From Pseudomonadota bacterium (GTDB lineage: Bacteria > Pseudomonadota > Gammaproteobacteria > Steroidobacterales > Steroidobacteraceae): DNA of 26,966 bases. Below the pieces are notes generated by a model that made no database searches, was not told where the DNA came from, and was given only the letters and a program-made list of their open reading frames with translations. The DNA lies in contig QGUX01000006.1 in assembly GCA_003242275.1 (NCBI GenBank), positions 1-26,966 on the forward strand, in the 5' to 3' direction. The position numbers were made by a program, and so were the translations under genes. Shown in pieces: positions 17,848 through 26,213 of the stretch (its first letter is position 1; every line of letters begins with the position of its first letter).

Positions 17848-18963
17848 ATGCCCAGGAACATCGTCGTCTGCTGCGACGGCACGGCCAACCAGTTCGCCGT
17901 GGACCGCACCAATGTAGTCAAGCTCCTCTATACCCTCGAGCACGACCCGGATACCCAGGTCATCTACTACCACCCGGGCATCGGGACGATGGAGGCCGTC
18001 GGCGCGGTAACGAAGATCGGCCGCCGGGTGACCAAGCTGCTGGGCAAGGCCATCGGGTACGGACTCGAGACCGACATCCGCGACGCCTACGTCTTCCTGA
18101 TGCACAACTTCCAGCCGTGCGACCGCGTGTACATGTTCGGCTTCAGCCGCGGCGCCTACACCGTCCGTGCCGTGGCGTCGCTGCTGCACATGTACGGACT
18201 GATCCAGCCCGGCAACGAGCCACTGGTGCCCTATGCGATCCGCATGATGATGGCGGCCAGGAAGCTGCAGGACAGGAGCGCCGCAGGCGGGAACGGCAAG
18301 GCGAACGAGTACTTCCAGCTCGCGGACGACTTCAAGGACCACTTCAGCATCAGGAACTGCAAACCCCATTTCGTCGGCATCTGGGACACGGTGAGCTCGG
18401 TGGGGTGGATCGAGAACCCGTTGCGGTTGCCCTGGACCGCCAACGCACCCAACATCCAGGTCGGCCGACATGCCATCGCCATCGACGAGCGGCGGGCATT
18501 CTTCCGCACCAACCTGTGGCGTCCGGGAAAGAACGGCGGACCGAAGGACATCAAGCAGGTGTGGTTCCCCGGCGTGCACTGCGACGTGGGCGGAGGGTAC
18601 CCCGAGGATGAAAGCGGCCTGTCCAAGCTGGCGCTGGAATGGATGCTGCGTGAGGCGACGGCGCATGGCCTGCGGGTGAACCCGGCACGGCTCGGGCACG
18701 TGCTGGGACGGACGGGCAGAAACGCGAAACCCGATCCCGATGGCAGGATGCACGAATCGCTGAAGGGTGCATGGCACCTGGCGGAGTTCGTGCCCAAGCG
18801 CCACTACGACTGGCAGAAGAAGAAGGAGCGGAGGCGGATGAACCTGTACCGGCGACGAACCATCCCGGACGGGGCGCTCATCCACCGATCCGTCTTCCTC
18901 CGCGAAGGCGGGCGGTACGCGAAGCGCCTGAAGCTGCCGCCGAACTACGTCATCGAGGACTGA
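17848..18963 (+). CDS. DUF2235 / Tle1-like alpha/beta hydrolase (putative phospholipase)
   Basis: Starting 10 bases after the MBL gene, this 371-residue protein is a DUF2235 hydrolase, the family that includes the type VI lipase effector Tle1. Landmarks: VVCCDGTANQ (6-15), nucleophile elbow GFSRGAY (98-104, S100), GIWDTVSSVG (177-186, D180) and PGVHCDVGGGY (241-251, H244), which give a Ser-Asp-His triad. Known members hydrolyse phospholipids. Here there is no VgrG, Hcp, PAAR or recognisable immunity gene alongside, no signal peptide and no adaptor domain, so delivery by type VI secretion is not supported. As the last gene of an operon with an intracellular protease and an MBL hydrolase, it may act on the cell's own membrane; that is inference. 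Confidence 0.92.
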   Translation: MPRNIVVCCDGTANQFAVDRTNVVKLLYTLEHDPDTQVIYYHPGIGTMEAVGAVTKIGRRVTKLLGKAIGYGLETDIRDAYVFLMHNFQPCDRVYMFGFSRGAYTVRAVASLLHMYGLIQPGNEPLVPYAIRMMMAARKLQDRSAAGGNGKANEYFQLADDFKDHFSIRNCKPHFVGIWDTVSSVGWIENPLRLPWTANAPNIQVGRHAIAIDERRAFFRTNLWRPGKNGGPKDIKQVWFPGVHCDVGGGYPEDESGLSKLALEWMLREATAHGLRVNPARLGHVLGRTGRNAKPDPDGRMHESLKGAWHLAEFVPKRHYDWQKKKERRRMNLYRRRTIPDGALIHRSVFLREGGRYAKRLKLPPNYVIED

Positions 18964-19136
18964 GCGGCGCGGCGCTCCGCGGGATAGCGGCGTGTCAGGC
19001 CTGGCGCAGGTCCGCGTGGTTGCAGGTCTTCCGCAAACGTCCCCATGGAGGGCGACGTGCGTCCGGGTGATTTTCCCCGTTGACCCGCCGTGGGAGGATT
19101 CCGCCTCGGGCATACTGACCCAAGGGGGGCTCACTC

Positions 19137-20003
19137 ATGACGATCAGGAATCCTCAGTGGCTGGTGGAGACCGGGGAGCTGGAGCGGCAACTCGGCGATC
19201 CCGCCCTGCGCATCCTGGACTGCACCGTATACCTCAGGCCCCTGGAGGGCGGCGGCGTGCGCCCGGCCAGCGGCCGCGAGGACTGGGCCCGCGCCCACAT
19301 TCCCGGCAGCGGCTATGCGGACCTGCTGGGCGATCTCTCCGACCGCAACAGCCCGCTGCCGGTGATGATGCCGCCCGCGAAGCAGTTCGCCGAGGCCATG
19401 TCGCGCTACGGTGTGGGCGAAGGCACGCACGTGGTGCTCTACGACACCGCCAGCGGCATCTGGGCCGCGCGCGTGTGGTGGATGCTGCGCGCCTTCGGGT
19501 TCGACGCGGCTGCGGTGCTCGACGGCGGCTGGAAGAAGTGGACCGCCGAGGGGCGGCCGGTTTCCGGCGAACCGCCCCGCCATCCGCCCGCGCACTTCAT
19601 CGCGCGCCCCCGGCCCGGGCTCATCGCCGGCAAGCAGGATGTGGTCGCGGCGCTGGGAGAGAAAGGCATCGCCCTCGTCAACGCGCTCTCGCCCGAGGAG
19701 TTCACCGGCCAGGTGACGCGCGTGGCACGATCCGGCCGCATTCCCGGCAGCGTCAACGTCCCCTCCTCCACGCTGCTCGATCCGCAGACCAATGCGCTGA
19801 AGCCGGGCGATCAGCTGCGCGCGCTGTTCCGGAAGGCGGGCGTGCTCGACAAGGAGCGCGTGATCACGTACTGCGGCGGCGGCATTGCCGCTGCCGGGGA
19901 TGCCTTCGCCCTTGCCCTGCTGGGCCAGGAGAACGTCGCGCTCTACGATGGCTCGCTGGTGGAGTGGGCCCAGGACGCCTCGCTGCCGATGGAGACCGGT
20001 TGA
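19137..20003 (+). CDS. Tandem-rhodanese sulfurtransferase (3-mercaptopyruvate sulfurtransferase-like)
   Basis: The 288-residue protein has two rhodanese domains. The N-terminal one (about 5-140) contains HIPGSGYADLLGDLSD and VVLYDTASGIWAARVWWML and lacks a catalytic Cys. The C-terminal one (about 165-285) contains SGRIPGSVNVP and the active loop VITYCGGGIAAAG with C246 as the sulfur-carrying residue. The enzyme should transfer sulfur from mercaptopyruvate or thiosulfate to a thiol or cyanide acceptor. The CGGGIAA loop differs from both thiosulfate (CRKGVT) and classic mercaptopyruvate (CGSGVT) types, so the donor is uncertain. AAGGGGGG lies about 10 bases before the ATG. It appears to be transcribed alone, with a possible terminator at 20145. 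Confidence 0.9.
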   Translation: MTIRNPQWLVETGELERQLGDPALRILDCTVYLRPLEGGGVRPASGREDWARAHIPGSGYADLLGDLSDRNSPLPVMMPPAKQFAEAMSRYGVGEGTHVVLYDTASGIWAARVWWMLRAFGFDAAAVLDGGWKKWTAEGRPVSGEPPRHPPAHFIARPRPGLIAGKQDVVAALGEKGIALVNALSPEEFTGQVTRVARSGRIPGSVNVPSSTLLDPQTNALKPGDQLRALFRKAGVLDKERVITYCGGGIAAAGDAFALALLGQENVALYDGSLVEWAQDASLPMETG

Positions 20004-20144
20004 CCGCGTTGGCGCCCGATCCAGCCCGGCCCCGCCTGCGGACGCCCGCGGCGTAGCCGGCGCCATCGGAAGCGGGTTCACCCACGCCATGTCGAGCAAG
20101 CCGGACGCGCGTCACATCCCCCGGCGGACCGGCATCACATTGCC

Positions 20145-20173
20145 GGCGGCAAATGTGTGCCGCCTCCCATTTT
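20145..20173 (+). terminator. Possible intrinsic terminator between sulfurtransferase and flagellin genes
   Basis: GGCGGCA (20145-20151) and TGCCGCC (20158-20164) form a perfect 7-bp stem with a 6-base loop, followed by TCCCATTTT. This is the most terminator-like element in the 292-bp gap and would separate the sulfurtransferase transcript from the flagellin gene. Confidence 0.5.
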
Positions 20174-20182
20174 GACATTTGC
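20149..20182. repeat. Inverted repeat upstream of the flagellin gene
   Basis: GCAAATGT (20149-20156) is repeated exactly in inverted form as ACATTTGC (20175-20182), with 18 bp between. It overlaps the hairpin at 20145-20164, so the two structures exclude each other in RNA. It could be a DNA operator or part of the flagellin control region. I could not place a convincing sigma-28 or sigma-54 promoter in the rest of the gap (20183-20295), where nothing else stands out. Confidence 0.4.
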
Positions 20183-20295
20183 GGCCGCGCCGCCCCCTTC
20201 AGGACGGCCCTCGAGCGCCGTTAAGCCCCAGACGGAACTCTCCAAGGTTGCGGCGTTCGTGCTGCGATGCGACAGAGTCGGCAAGGGACTGAAGG

Positions 20296-22047
20296 ATGAC
20301 ACTGTCGATCAACACGAACGTCGCCTCGCTGAATGCGCAGCGGAGCCTCGCGCGTACCGGCAATGAACTGTCGCGGGCACTGCAGCGCCTGTCCTCCGGC
20401 CTGCGCATCAACGCGGCGAGTGACGATGCCGCGGGGCTGGCCATCAGCGAGCGCATGACCACGCAGATCCGCGGCATGTCGGTGGCGATCCGCAATGCCA
20501 ATGACGGCATTTCGCTGCTGCAGACGGCCGAGGGCGCGCTGGCCGAACTCACCGAGAACATCCAGCGCATCCGCGTGCTGGCCGTGCAGGCGGCCAACGG
20601 CACCAACAGCGACGCCGACCGCCAGGCCATCGCGCAGGAGGTCAGGCAGCGACTGGAGGAGATCGACCGCATCGGCCGCCAGACCTCCTTCAACGGCCAG
20701 CGCATCTTCGCGCAGGACGGAACCTCCATCGGCGGCGATCCCGCGCAGCGGGCCGTGGCCGACGGCCTGCGCATGGGCTGGCTGGCGAGCGCCGAGCGGC
20801 TGATCGAGCAGTACTACGGCATCAAGGGCGATGGCGCCGGGCTGCAGATCGACATCACCACCGATTCGGACGGGCCCGGCGGCTACGCCGCCTTCGTCGC
20901 CAGCACGACGGGCGGCGACCCGAACGGCCGCGGCACCAACCTGAGACTGGTCGTCGACATGGCGGACTTCACGCCGCCGAACCTGCCCGACGGCGGCACG
21001 GCGCCCTTCTACAACGATCGCGTGATCGCGCACGAGATGGTGCACGCGGTCATGGCCCGCGCCACCAACTGGGCCTCCCTGGTGACCACCTCCCTGTGGT
21101 TCGTGGAGGGCGCGGCGGAATTCATCCACGGCGCGGACGAGCGCGTGGCCGCCGACATCGCCGCCGCCGCCGGCGCCACCGAGGATGACCGGATCGCGGC
21201 CGTGGTGAACGACATCACGAGCTGGGCCAGCACCTCGGCTGACTACTCCGCCGCCTACATCGGCACGCGCTACCTGCACGACAAGCTCAAGAGCGAGGGC
21301 TTCGACGGCGGAATCAAGGACTTCATGACGTACCTGAATGGTCCGGATGCCCCCACCATGGACGAGGCGCTGGAACACTTCTTCGGCAGCGGGTACGACC
21401 AGGCCGCGTTCTTCGCCGAGCTTCAGTCTGATTCGGGCAACGGACTGTCCAACGGCGTGATGTTCGTGAAGAACAGGATGAACCTCACCAACGCGGACAC
21501 CGGCGCCATCGGCGGCCTGGATGCCGACGGCGGTGCCGTCCGGAGCGCGAAGGACGCCGTGCTGGACCTCGACGGCCTGTATGGTGACGACGTGCTCGCG
21601 GGCTTCAAGGAGTCCTGGGAGAAAGTCGCCCCGGGCACGTCCACCACCCGCACTGCCAGCCTGCAGATCGGCGCCAACGTGGGACAGACGCTGGACGTGG
21701 AGGTCGGCGCGGTGGACCTCAACGCGCTGGGCCTTGGCGAAGTGGACGTGACCAGCGACTACGCGGCCATGCGCTCCATCGTCCACCTGGACGAAGCGCT
21801 CTCGTACATCAGCGACCTGCGGGCCACCCTCGGCGCGCAGCTGGCCCGCATCGAGAGCTCGGTGTCGGTGACGCAGGCCGTGGCCGAGAACACGCAGGCC
21901 GCGCGCTCGCGCATCCTCGATGCGGACTACGCCGTCGAGACGGCCGCGCTCACCCGCGCCAGCGTGCTGCGCGAGGCGGGCACCGCGATGGTGGCACAGG
22001 CCAACGCCCTCCCCAGCCGGGTGTTGTCGCTGCTGTCCAGGATCTGA
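20296..22047 (+). CDS. Flagellinolysin: flagellin with an inserted HEXXH zinc metallopeptidase domain
   Basis: The 583-residue protein begins and ends as a normal flagellin. The N-terminal D0/D1 (1-140) has [35 protein letters not shown] and TSFNGQRIF; the C-terminal D1/D0 (about 455-583) has [11 protein letters not shown] and [20 protein letters not shown]. The usual variable domain is replaced by about 310 residues with a gluzincin peptidase: HEMVH (246-250) and, 21 residues later, WFVEGAAEF (268-276), giving zinc ligands H246, H250 and E271 with E247 as the base, spaced as in collagenases. This architecture is the described flagellinolysin family, whose filaments are proteolytically active outside the cell. 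No other flagellar genes are nearby, so it must use a basal body encoded elsewhere. AAGGGA sits upstream of the ATG. Confidence 0.95.
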   Translation: MTLSINTNVASLNAQRSLARTGNELSRALQRLSSGLRINAASDDAAGLAISERMTTQIRGMSVAIRNANDGISLLQTAEGALAELTENIQRIRVLAVQAANGTNSDADRQAIAQEVRQRLEEIDRIGRQTSFNGQRIFAQDGTSIGGDPAQRAVADGLRMGWLASAERLIEQYYGIKGDGAGLQIDITTDSDGPGGYAAFVASTTGGDPNGRGTNLRLVVDMADFTPPNLPDGGTAPFYNDRVIAHEMVHAVMARATNWASLVTTSLWFVEGAAEFIHGADERVAADIAAAAGATEDDRIAAVVNDITSWASTSADYSAAYIGTRYLHDKLKSEGFDGGIKDFMTYLNGPDAPTMDEALEHFFGSGYDQAAFFAELQSDSGNGLSNGVMFVKNRMNLTNADTGAIGGLDADGGAVRSAKDAVLDLDGLYGDDVLAGFKESWEKVAPGTSTTRTASLQIGANVGQTLDVEVGAVDLNALGLGEVDVTSDYAAMRSIVHLDEALSYISDLRATLGAQLARIESSVSVTQAVAENTQAARSRILDADYAVETAALTRASVLREAGTAMVAQANALPSRVLSLLSRI

Positions 22048-22259
22048 CGGCCCCTTCGGCATTTGTTTGCGCGTGGAGTGGCCTACGCCTGCCCGCGCTG
22101 GCCTCCTTCTTCCGCGTGATGCAACGCGGCACGACCCCCGCAGGGCTCCGCAGCAGCCGGCATGGCCAGAAGGCTATTGCACCGCGGGACTTGACGTTGA
22201 TCCGCCGCCGGGGGACTTTCGACCGGCCGGATCCTATAGGAAGCATTGGGGGGAATCGC

Positions 22260-24662
22260 ATGAGGCTGTTGTTACCCACGCGGGTGGCTGGGGCCACCCG
22301 CGCGCTGATGCCCGCACTGATGGTGTCCTCCGCGGCGGTCGCCGCCACGCAGGAGGCCGTCCTCGAGGAAATCGTGGTCACGGCAGAGCGGCGCGAGACC
22401 GCGCTGCAGGACACGCCCATTTCCATCATCGCGCTGTCGGCGGAAGCACTGGAGCAGAAAGGCGTGGAGGACCTGCAGGACATGGCGCTGTTCACGCCCA
22501 ACCTCGCCATCCAGGGCGGGCGCGGCGCCGGCGACAACGCGCCTTCCTTCATCATCCGCGGCGTCTCCGGCGGCGGCGGCACCACCAGCGAGCGGGGCGT
22601 GGCACTGTACATCGACGGCATCTACGTGCCGCGCACCAGTGGTTCGGTGTTCAAGGTATTCGACCTCGAGCGCGTGGAAGTGCTGCGTGGCCCGCAGGGT
22701 ACGCTGTTCGGCCGCAACAGCACCGGGGGTGCCGTGCGCCTGGTCACGAAGCAGCCGGAGGAGAATTTCGACGCCTACGTGCGCGTCACCGGCGGCAACC
22801 TGGACCGCCGGGATGTCACCGGCATGGTGAACGTGCCGCTGTCGGAGACCGTGCTGCTGCGGGCGCAGGCCGCCTATCTCAACGAGGACGGCTACGTGCG
22901 CCGCGGCTCGCAGAAGCTCGGCAGCAGCGAGGACATCCTCGGCCGCGTGCAGCTTGCGATCTCGCCCCGCGAGGAGCTCAAGGTCACGCTGGGCGCGCTG
23001 TACAGCAACTCGCGCTCCGACGGCAGCCCGGTGGACTTCGAGAGCTTCGACATGTCTCCCGACCTCGACTTCGAGGGCAACTTCGCGGACTGGCTGTCGG
23101 ATGCACTGGAGGAGGCGGGCCAGCCGCGGCTGGAGGTGGTCGACGATCCGCGCATCGTGCTCGACGACTTCACCATGCCGGATTTCTGCTTCATCGACGA
23201 CTGGGATCCGGACTGGGACGATGCCTGCAAGCTGCGCAATGACAACCGGTACTACCAGCTCGACGCCAATGTCTCCTACCGGCTGGGCCGCAACACGACG
23301 TTCACTTCCATCAGCGGCTTCGCGAGGCTCAAGCACGTGGGCAACACCGACTGGCAGGCGCTGGGCTTCGAGTTCCGCCCGGACGACGTGAAGTCGAAGG
23401 TGTTCTACCAGGAGTTCCAGCTCAACACCTCGCTGTTCGGCGGCAAGGTGGACCTGGTCACCGGCCTGAACTACTTCCGCGAGAAGTCCCGGTCCCACCT
23501 GTGGCAGGACACGCGCCGTGGAACCAGCGTGTTCACGCCGACCGGCGGCTCGGCCAATGGCAACACCGACGCCGGCATCTTCCGCACCGCCCATGCGGCC
23601 ACCACGCAGGTATCGGATTCCTTCGGCTGGTTCAACAGCGCCACCTGGCACGCCACCGACCGGTTCAACATCACCGCCGGGGCGCGCCTCACTTACGACA
23701 GGAAGGACTACGAGCAGACGCGCTTCGCGGCCTCGGACTTCACGCCCGCGCCCGGGACCACCTCGACCACGGTCGACAGCGACCACGACTGGGACCAGGT
23801 GGACTGGCGCCTGACGCTGGACTACCACTTCACGCCGGACATCATGGCCTATGCCACCGCGTCCAAGGCCTACAAGTCCGGCCAGTACTCCTTCACGGTG
23901 CTGCCCAATGTCCCGGGACCGGACCAGAGCGGGGACTTCATCTCGCCGATCCCGCCGGAGAAGGTCGTGAACTACGAGGCCGGGCTGCGCATGGAACTGC
24001 TGGGCGGCCGGCTGCGGCTCAATCCCACCGCCTACATGATGAAGTGGACCAGCCGCCAGGCGGCGCGCCAGGTGAACTGCTCGGCCGAGGGCCCCGAGGC
24101 CTGCCCGGTGGGCTTCAGGATCCTGGTGGTGGACTCGGGTGACGTGGACGTCTGGGGCTACGAGCTGGATGCGCAGCTGGCCCTGTCGCGCAACCTGGTC
24201 CTGGACGGTGCCCTCGGCATCACCAAGGACGACGTGAAGGATCCGGTGGCGAACAGCGGCCCGAACCTGTTTCCCGACCAGGCCTCACCCACCTGGAACA
24301 TCGGCGCCACCTGGAACCAGCCGACACCTTCGGGCAGCTCCTGGTCGTTCAACATCAACTACGCGTACAGCGGCGAGCAGGAGACCCATCCCACCAGCGG
24401 CACCGATTCCTCCTATCGCCTGCCCGACTACGCGCTGATGAACGCGCGACTGCAGTGGCGGTCGGCGGACGGCAGGAACCTCGTCACGCTGTTCGGCAAC
24501 AACCTGCTCGACAAGGTGTACGCCACCTACGCCACGCGCTTCGGCGGCGGCTTCTGGGACAATGGTCCCGGCACCGGCGTGGGCGCACCGCCGCGCTCGG
24601 CGCTGAGCGTGGTGCGCGGCAAGCCGCGCTCGTGGGGCATCACGCTGCAGCACAACTTCTGA
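22260..24662 (+). CDS. TonB-dependent outer-membrane receptor
   Basis: The ATG at 22260 follows GGGGGGAA and gives a signal peptide ending near AVAATQ, so I prefer it to an in-frame ATG 144 bases upstream. The 800-residue product has a TonB-box-like start LEEIVVTAERRE (35-46), a plug domain with IRGVSGGGGTTSERGVALYIDG split over about 100-122 and LERVEVLRGPQGTLFGRNSTG around 137-157, then a 22-strand barrel ending in the C-terminal Phe of ITLQHNF. Such receptors import siderophores, cobalamin, sugars or aromatic and steroid compounds with energy from TonB/ExbBD. An unusual acidic, Trp-containing loop closed by two cysteines lies at 310-323. No iron-box or riboswitch is evident upstream, so the ligand is open. 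Confidence 0.93.
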   Translation: MRLLLPTRVAGATRALMPALMVSSAAVAATQEAVLEEIVVTAERRETALQDTPISIIALSAEALEQKGVEDLQDMALFTPNLAIQGGRGAGDNAPSFIIRGVSGGGGTTSERGVALYIDGIYVPRTSGSVFKVFDLERVEVLRGPQGTLFGRNSTGGAVRLVTKQPEENFDAYVRVTGGNLDRRDVTGMVNVPLSETVLLRAQAAYLNEDGYVRRGSQKLGSSEDILGRVQLAISPREELKVTLGALYSNSRSDGSPVDFESFDMSPDLDFEGNFADWLSDALEEAGQPRLEVVDDPRIVLDDFTMPDFCFIDDWDPDWDDACKLRNDNRYYQLDANVSYRLGRNTTFTSISGFARLKHVGNTDWQALGFEFRPDDVKSKVFYQEFQLNTSLFGGKVDLVTGLNYFREKSRSHLWQDTRRGTSVFTPTGGSANGNTDAGIFRTAHAATTQVSDSFGWFNSATWHATDRFNITAGARLTYDRKDYEQTRFAASDFTPAPGTTSTTVDSDHDWDQVDWRLTLDYHFTPDIMAYATASKAYKSGQYSFTVLPNVPGPDQSGDFISPIPPEKVVNYEAGLRMELLGGRLRLNPTAYMMKWTSRQAARQVNCSAEGPEACPVGFRILVVDSGDVDVWGYELDAQLALSRNLVLDGALGITKDDVKDPVANSGPNLFPDQASPTWNIGATWNQPTPSGSSWSFNINYAYSGEQETHPTSGTDSSYRLPDYALMNARLQWRSADGRNLVTLFGNNLLDKVYATYATRFGGGFWDNGPGTGVGAPPRSALSVVRGKPRSWGITLQHNF

Positions 24663-24710
24663 AGCGGGGGCGGACCCAGGCCATCCGCGCCAGGGCATCG
24701 GGGCAGGCGC

Positions 24711-25268
24711 TCATCCAGGCCCGGCGGCGGCACCAGGCGCAGTCGCGGGCGCATTGCCGTCGCGCCAGGGGATCACGCCGTGCGTGGTGCGGCGGCGGAT
24801 CTTCCACTGGCCGTCCTCGCGGACGAGTTCGTCCTCGTAGCGGCCGGCGAGTGCTGCCTGCGGCCGGTTCTCCGGCGTGGCCGTGAAGAACAGGTAGCGC
24901 GAGCGGGCGGTGGCGGTGTCGCCCCTCACTTCCACGCTCATGGTGGTCATCAGGTGGAAGTTCGACCTGTTGATGAAGCCGGGCTCGGGCCTGCCGAGGT
25001 TGCGCTCCAGCATGGCCTGGATCCCGGCGGGCCCCGTGGCGCTGCCAAAGCCGCCGGTCCAGGTGCCGTCCCGGGCGAACAACGAGGCGTAGGCGGCGTA
25101 GTCGCGGGCGTCGAGGTACTCGCCGTAGGCGATCAGCACCTGGCGGATGGCTTCCTGGTCCTCGAGCTGGCGCACACGCTGCTGCAACTCGGCGATTTCC
25201 GGGCTGGTGCGGGCGCAGCCGCAAGAGACCAGCAGCACAAGCGGAAAGGCCAGGCGAACGAGCTTCAT
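24711..25268 (-). CDS. SnoaL/NTF2-like lipoprotein
   Basis: The ATG at 25268 has GGGGAGGGAA just upstream. The 185-residue product starts MKLVRLAFPLVLLVSCGC, where LVSC is a lipobox, so it should be a membrane-anchored lipoprotein. A short coiled segment (SPEIAELQQRVRQLEDQEAI) links to a SnoaL-like domain with IRQVLIAYGEYLDARDYAAY, FARDGTWTGGFGSATGP and YEDELVREDGQWKIRRRTTH, the common pattern of NTF2-like proteins with a ketosteroid-isomerase or dehydratase fold. Function unknown. It is convergent with the TonB receptor gene 48 bp away and downstream of the barrel gene on the same strand, so the three could form a surface-binding group, though that is inference. Confidence 0.85.
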   Translation of the reverse strand: MKLVRLAFPLVLLVSCGCARTSPEIAELQQRVRQLEDQEAIRQVLIAYGEYLDARDYAAYASLFARDGTWTGGFGSATGPAGIQAMLERNLGRPEPGFINRSNFHLMTTMSVEVRGDTATARSRYLFFTATPENRPQAALAGRYEDELVREDGQWKIRRRTTHGVIPWRDGNAPATAPGAAAGPG

Positions 25269-25391
25269 GATTCCCTCCCCGGTTTGCCCGGGGAGATGGT
25301 GCCATTCCCGGCGTGCGATGTCCGCCTCGCGGCGGGAGAGGGGGTGCTGCTGCCCCCGCACCCGCCGCGGCAGGGCCGATCCCGGCGGGCC

Positions 25392-25407
25392 CGGCCCGGC
25401 CGGGCCG
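25392..25407 (-). terminator. GC palindrome just beyond the outer-membrane barrel gene
   Basis: CGGCCCGGCCGGGCCG is a perfect 16-base palindrome placed three bases beyond the stop of the barrel gene on the minus strand. No T-run follows. A terminator or transcript-stabilising role is likely from position only. Confidence 0.4.
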
Positions 25408-25410
25408 CGT

Positions 25411-26031
25411 TCAGAACCTCCAGCCCAGCCCCAGCGTGACCTCCCCGCCGTGCAGGGACTCCTCGAACTGGTCCACCAGCTTGTCGATGAACCGGTAGCG
25501 CGCATCCAGGCGCACCAGCACGCGGTCGGTCAGGCTGTACTTGAGGCCGCCGCCGGCATTGAGGGTCACGCCTCCGTCGTCATCGATGGTCACGGCATTG
25601 CCGCCCACCGTCCCGGCCAGCGGCCGGTCGAGGTCCGCGAAGGCATAGCCCACGCCGGCCGACACGTACGGAATCAGCCGCGATCCGTTGCGGAAGTTCC
25701 ATACGGCATTGATGTCGGCGGTGTACACGTCGATGTCGACCTTGCCGCCGACCGCGCCCTTCACCTTGTTCGGGTTGATGCCGAAGGATCCCTCCAGCGC
25801 GAAGTTCGGCGTGAAGTTGTAGGCGTAGCGCAGCCCGGCGACGAAGTCGTCGTCCAGTTCGGGCACCGAGCCCGACACCGGCTCGTCGGTCAGGTCGTTG
25901 CCGAACAGCGCGCCGGCAAACACACCGATCTCGTTGCGTCCCTCCGCCTGCTGCGCCATCGCCGGGATGGCCCCCAGCAGCAGCGTGCCGGCAACGGCCA
26001 TCGCTGCGGTGTGGATCGTCTTCCTGCTCAT
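25411..26031 (-). CDS. Small outer-membrane beta-barrel protein
   Basis: I start at the ATG at 26031, which has AAGGAG nine bases upstream and yields a signal peptide (MSRKTIHTAAMAVAGTLLLGAIPAMA). The 206-residue product shows alternating amphipathic strands typical of an eight-stranded barrel: VAGLRYAYNFTPNFALEGSFG, LIPYVSAGVGYAF, and a C-terminal LGLGWRF ending in Phe, the outer-membrane assembly signal (motifs given in pieces of up to 20 residues: AGLRYAYNFTPNFALEG). It resembles the OmpW/OmpA-like barrel families (PF13505 type) without a peptidoglycan-binding domain. The ligand or role is unknown. It is divergent from the dimethylarginine hydrolase gene, with a 182-bp shared upstream region. 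Confidence 0.85.
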   Translation of the reverse strand: MSRKTIHTAAMAVAGTLLLGAIPAMAQQAEGRNEIGVFAGALFGNDLTDEPVSGSVPELDDDFVAGLRYAYNFTPNFALEGSFGINPNKVKGAVGGKVDIDVYTADINAVWNFRNGSRLIPYVSAGVGYAFADLDRPLAGTVGGNAVTIDDDGGVTLNAGGGLKYSLTDRVLVRLDARYRFIDKLVDQFEESLHGGEVTLGLGWRF

Positions 26032-26213
26032 CTTGCGTCTCCTTCTGAAGCAGAACCATTGGCTTCCGGCGCACATGCGCCTTGCCCCTGAAGGTAGGGA
26101 CGCGGAGAGTTCCGATATATTCACCTGACGGTCATGCGTCACCTCTCCCGATCGGCAGAGGCCGGAATGGGACCAATGGAATGGAGGAAGGAGCGCTGCG
26201 CGCCGATTCCCGG
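26032..26213. promoter_or_regulatory. Divergent promoter region between barrel and dimethylarginine hydrolase genes
   Basis: This 182-bp gap must hold promoters for two divergent genes. The only AT-rich core is around 26114-26121 (GATATATT), which could serve as a -10 element on either strand. I could not identify a convincing -35 partner or a named operator. Confidence 0.3.

Noticed and set aside
14392..18963. Calling the protease/MBL/lipase operon a type I AVAST system
   Set aside because: Type I AVAST has a trypsin-like protease and a large STAND NTPase. Neither is present here; the protease is a subtilase and the third gene is a lipase.
17848..18963. Naming the DUF2235 protein a type VI effector (Tle1)
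   Set aside because: The fold matches but no secretion, adaptor or immunity gene is in the window, so only the family name is supported.
22116..22259. Earlier in-frame start for the TonB receptor
   Set aside because: It would put about 48 residues before a proper signal peptide; the ATG at 22260 has a strong ribosome site.
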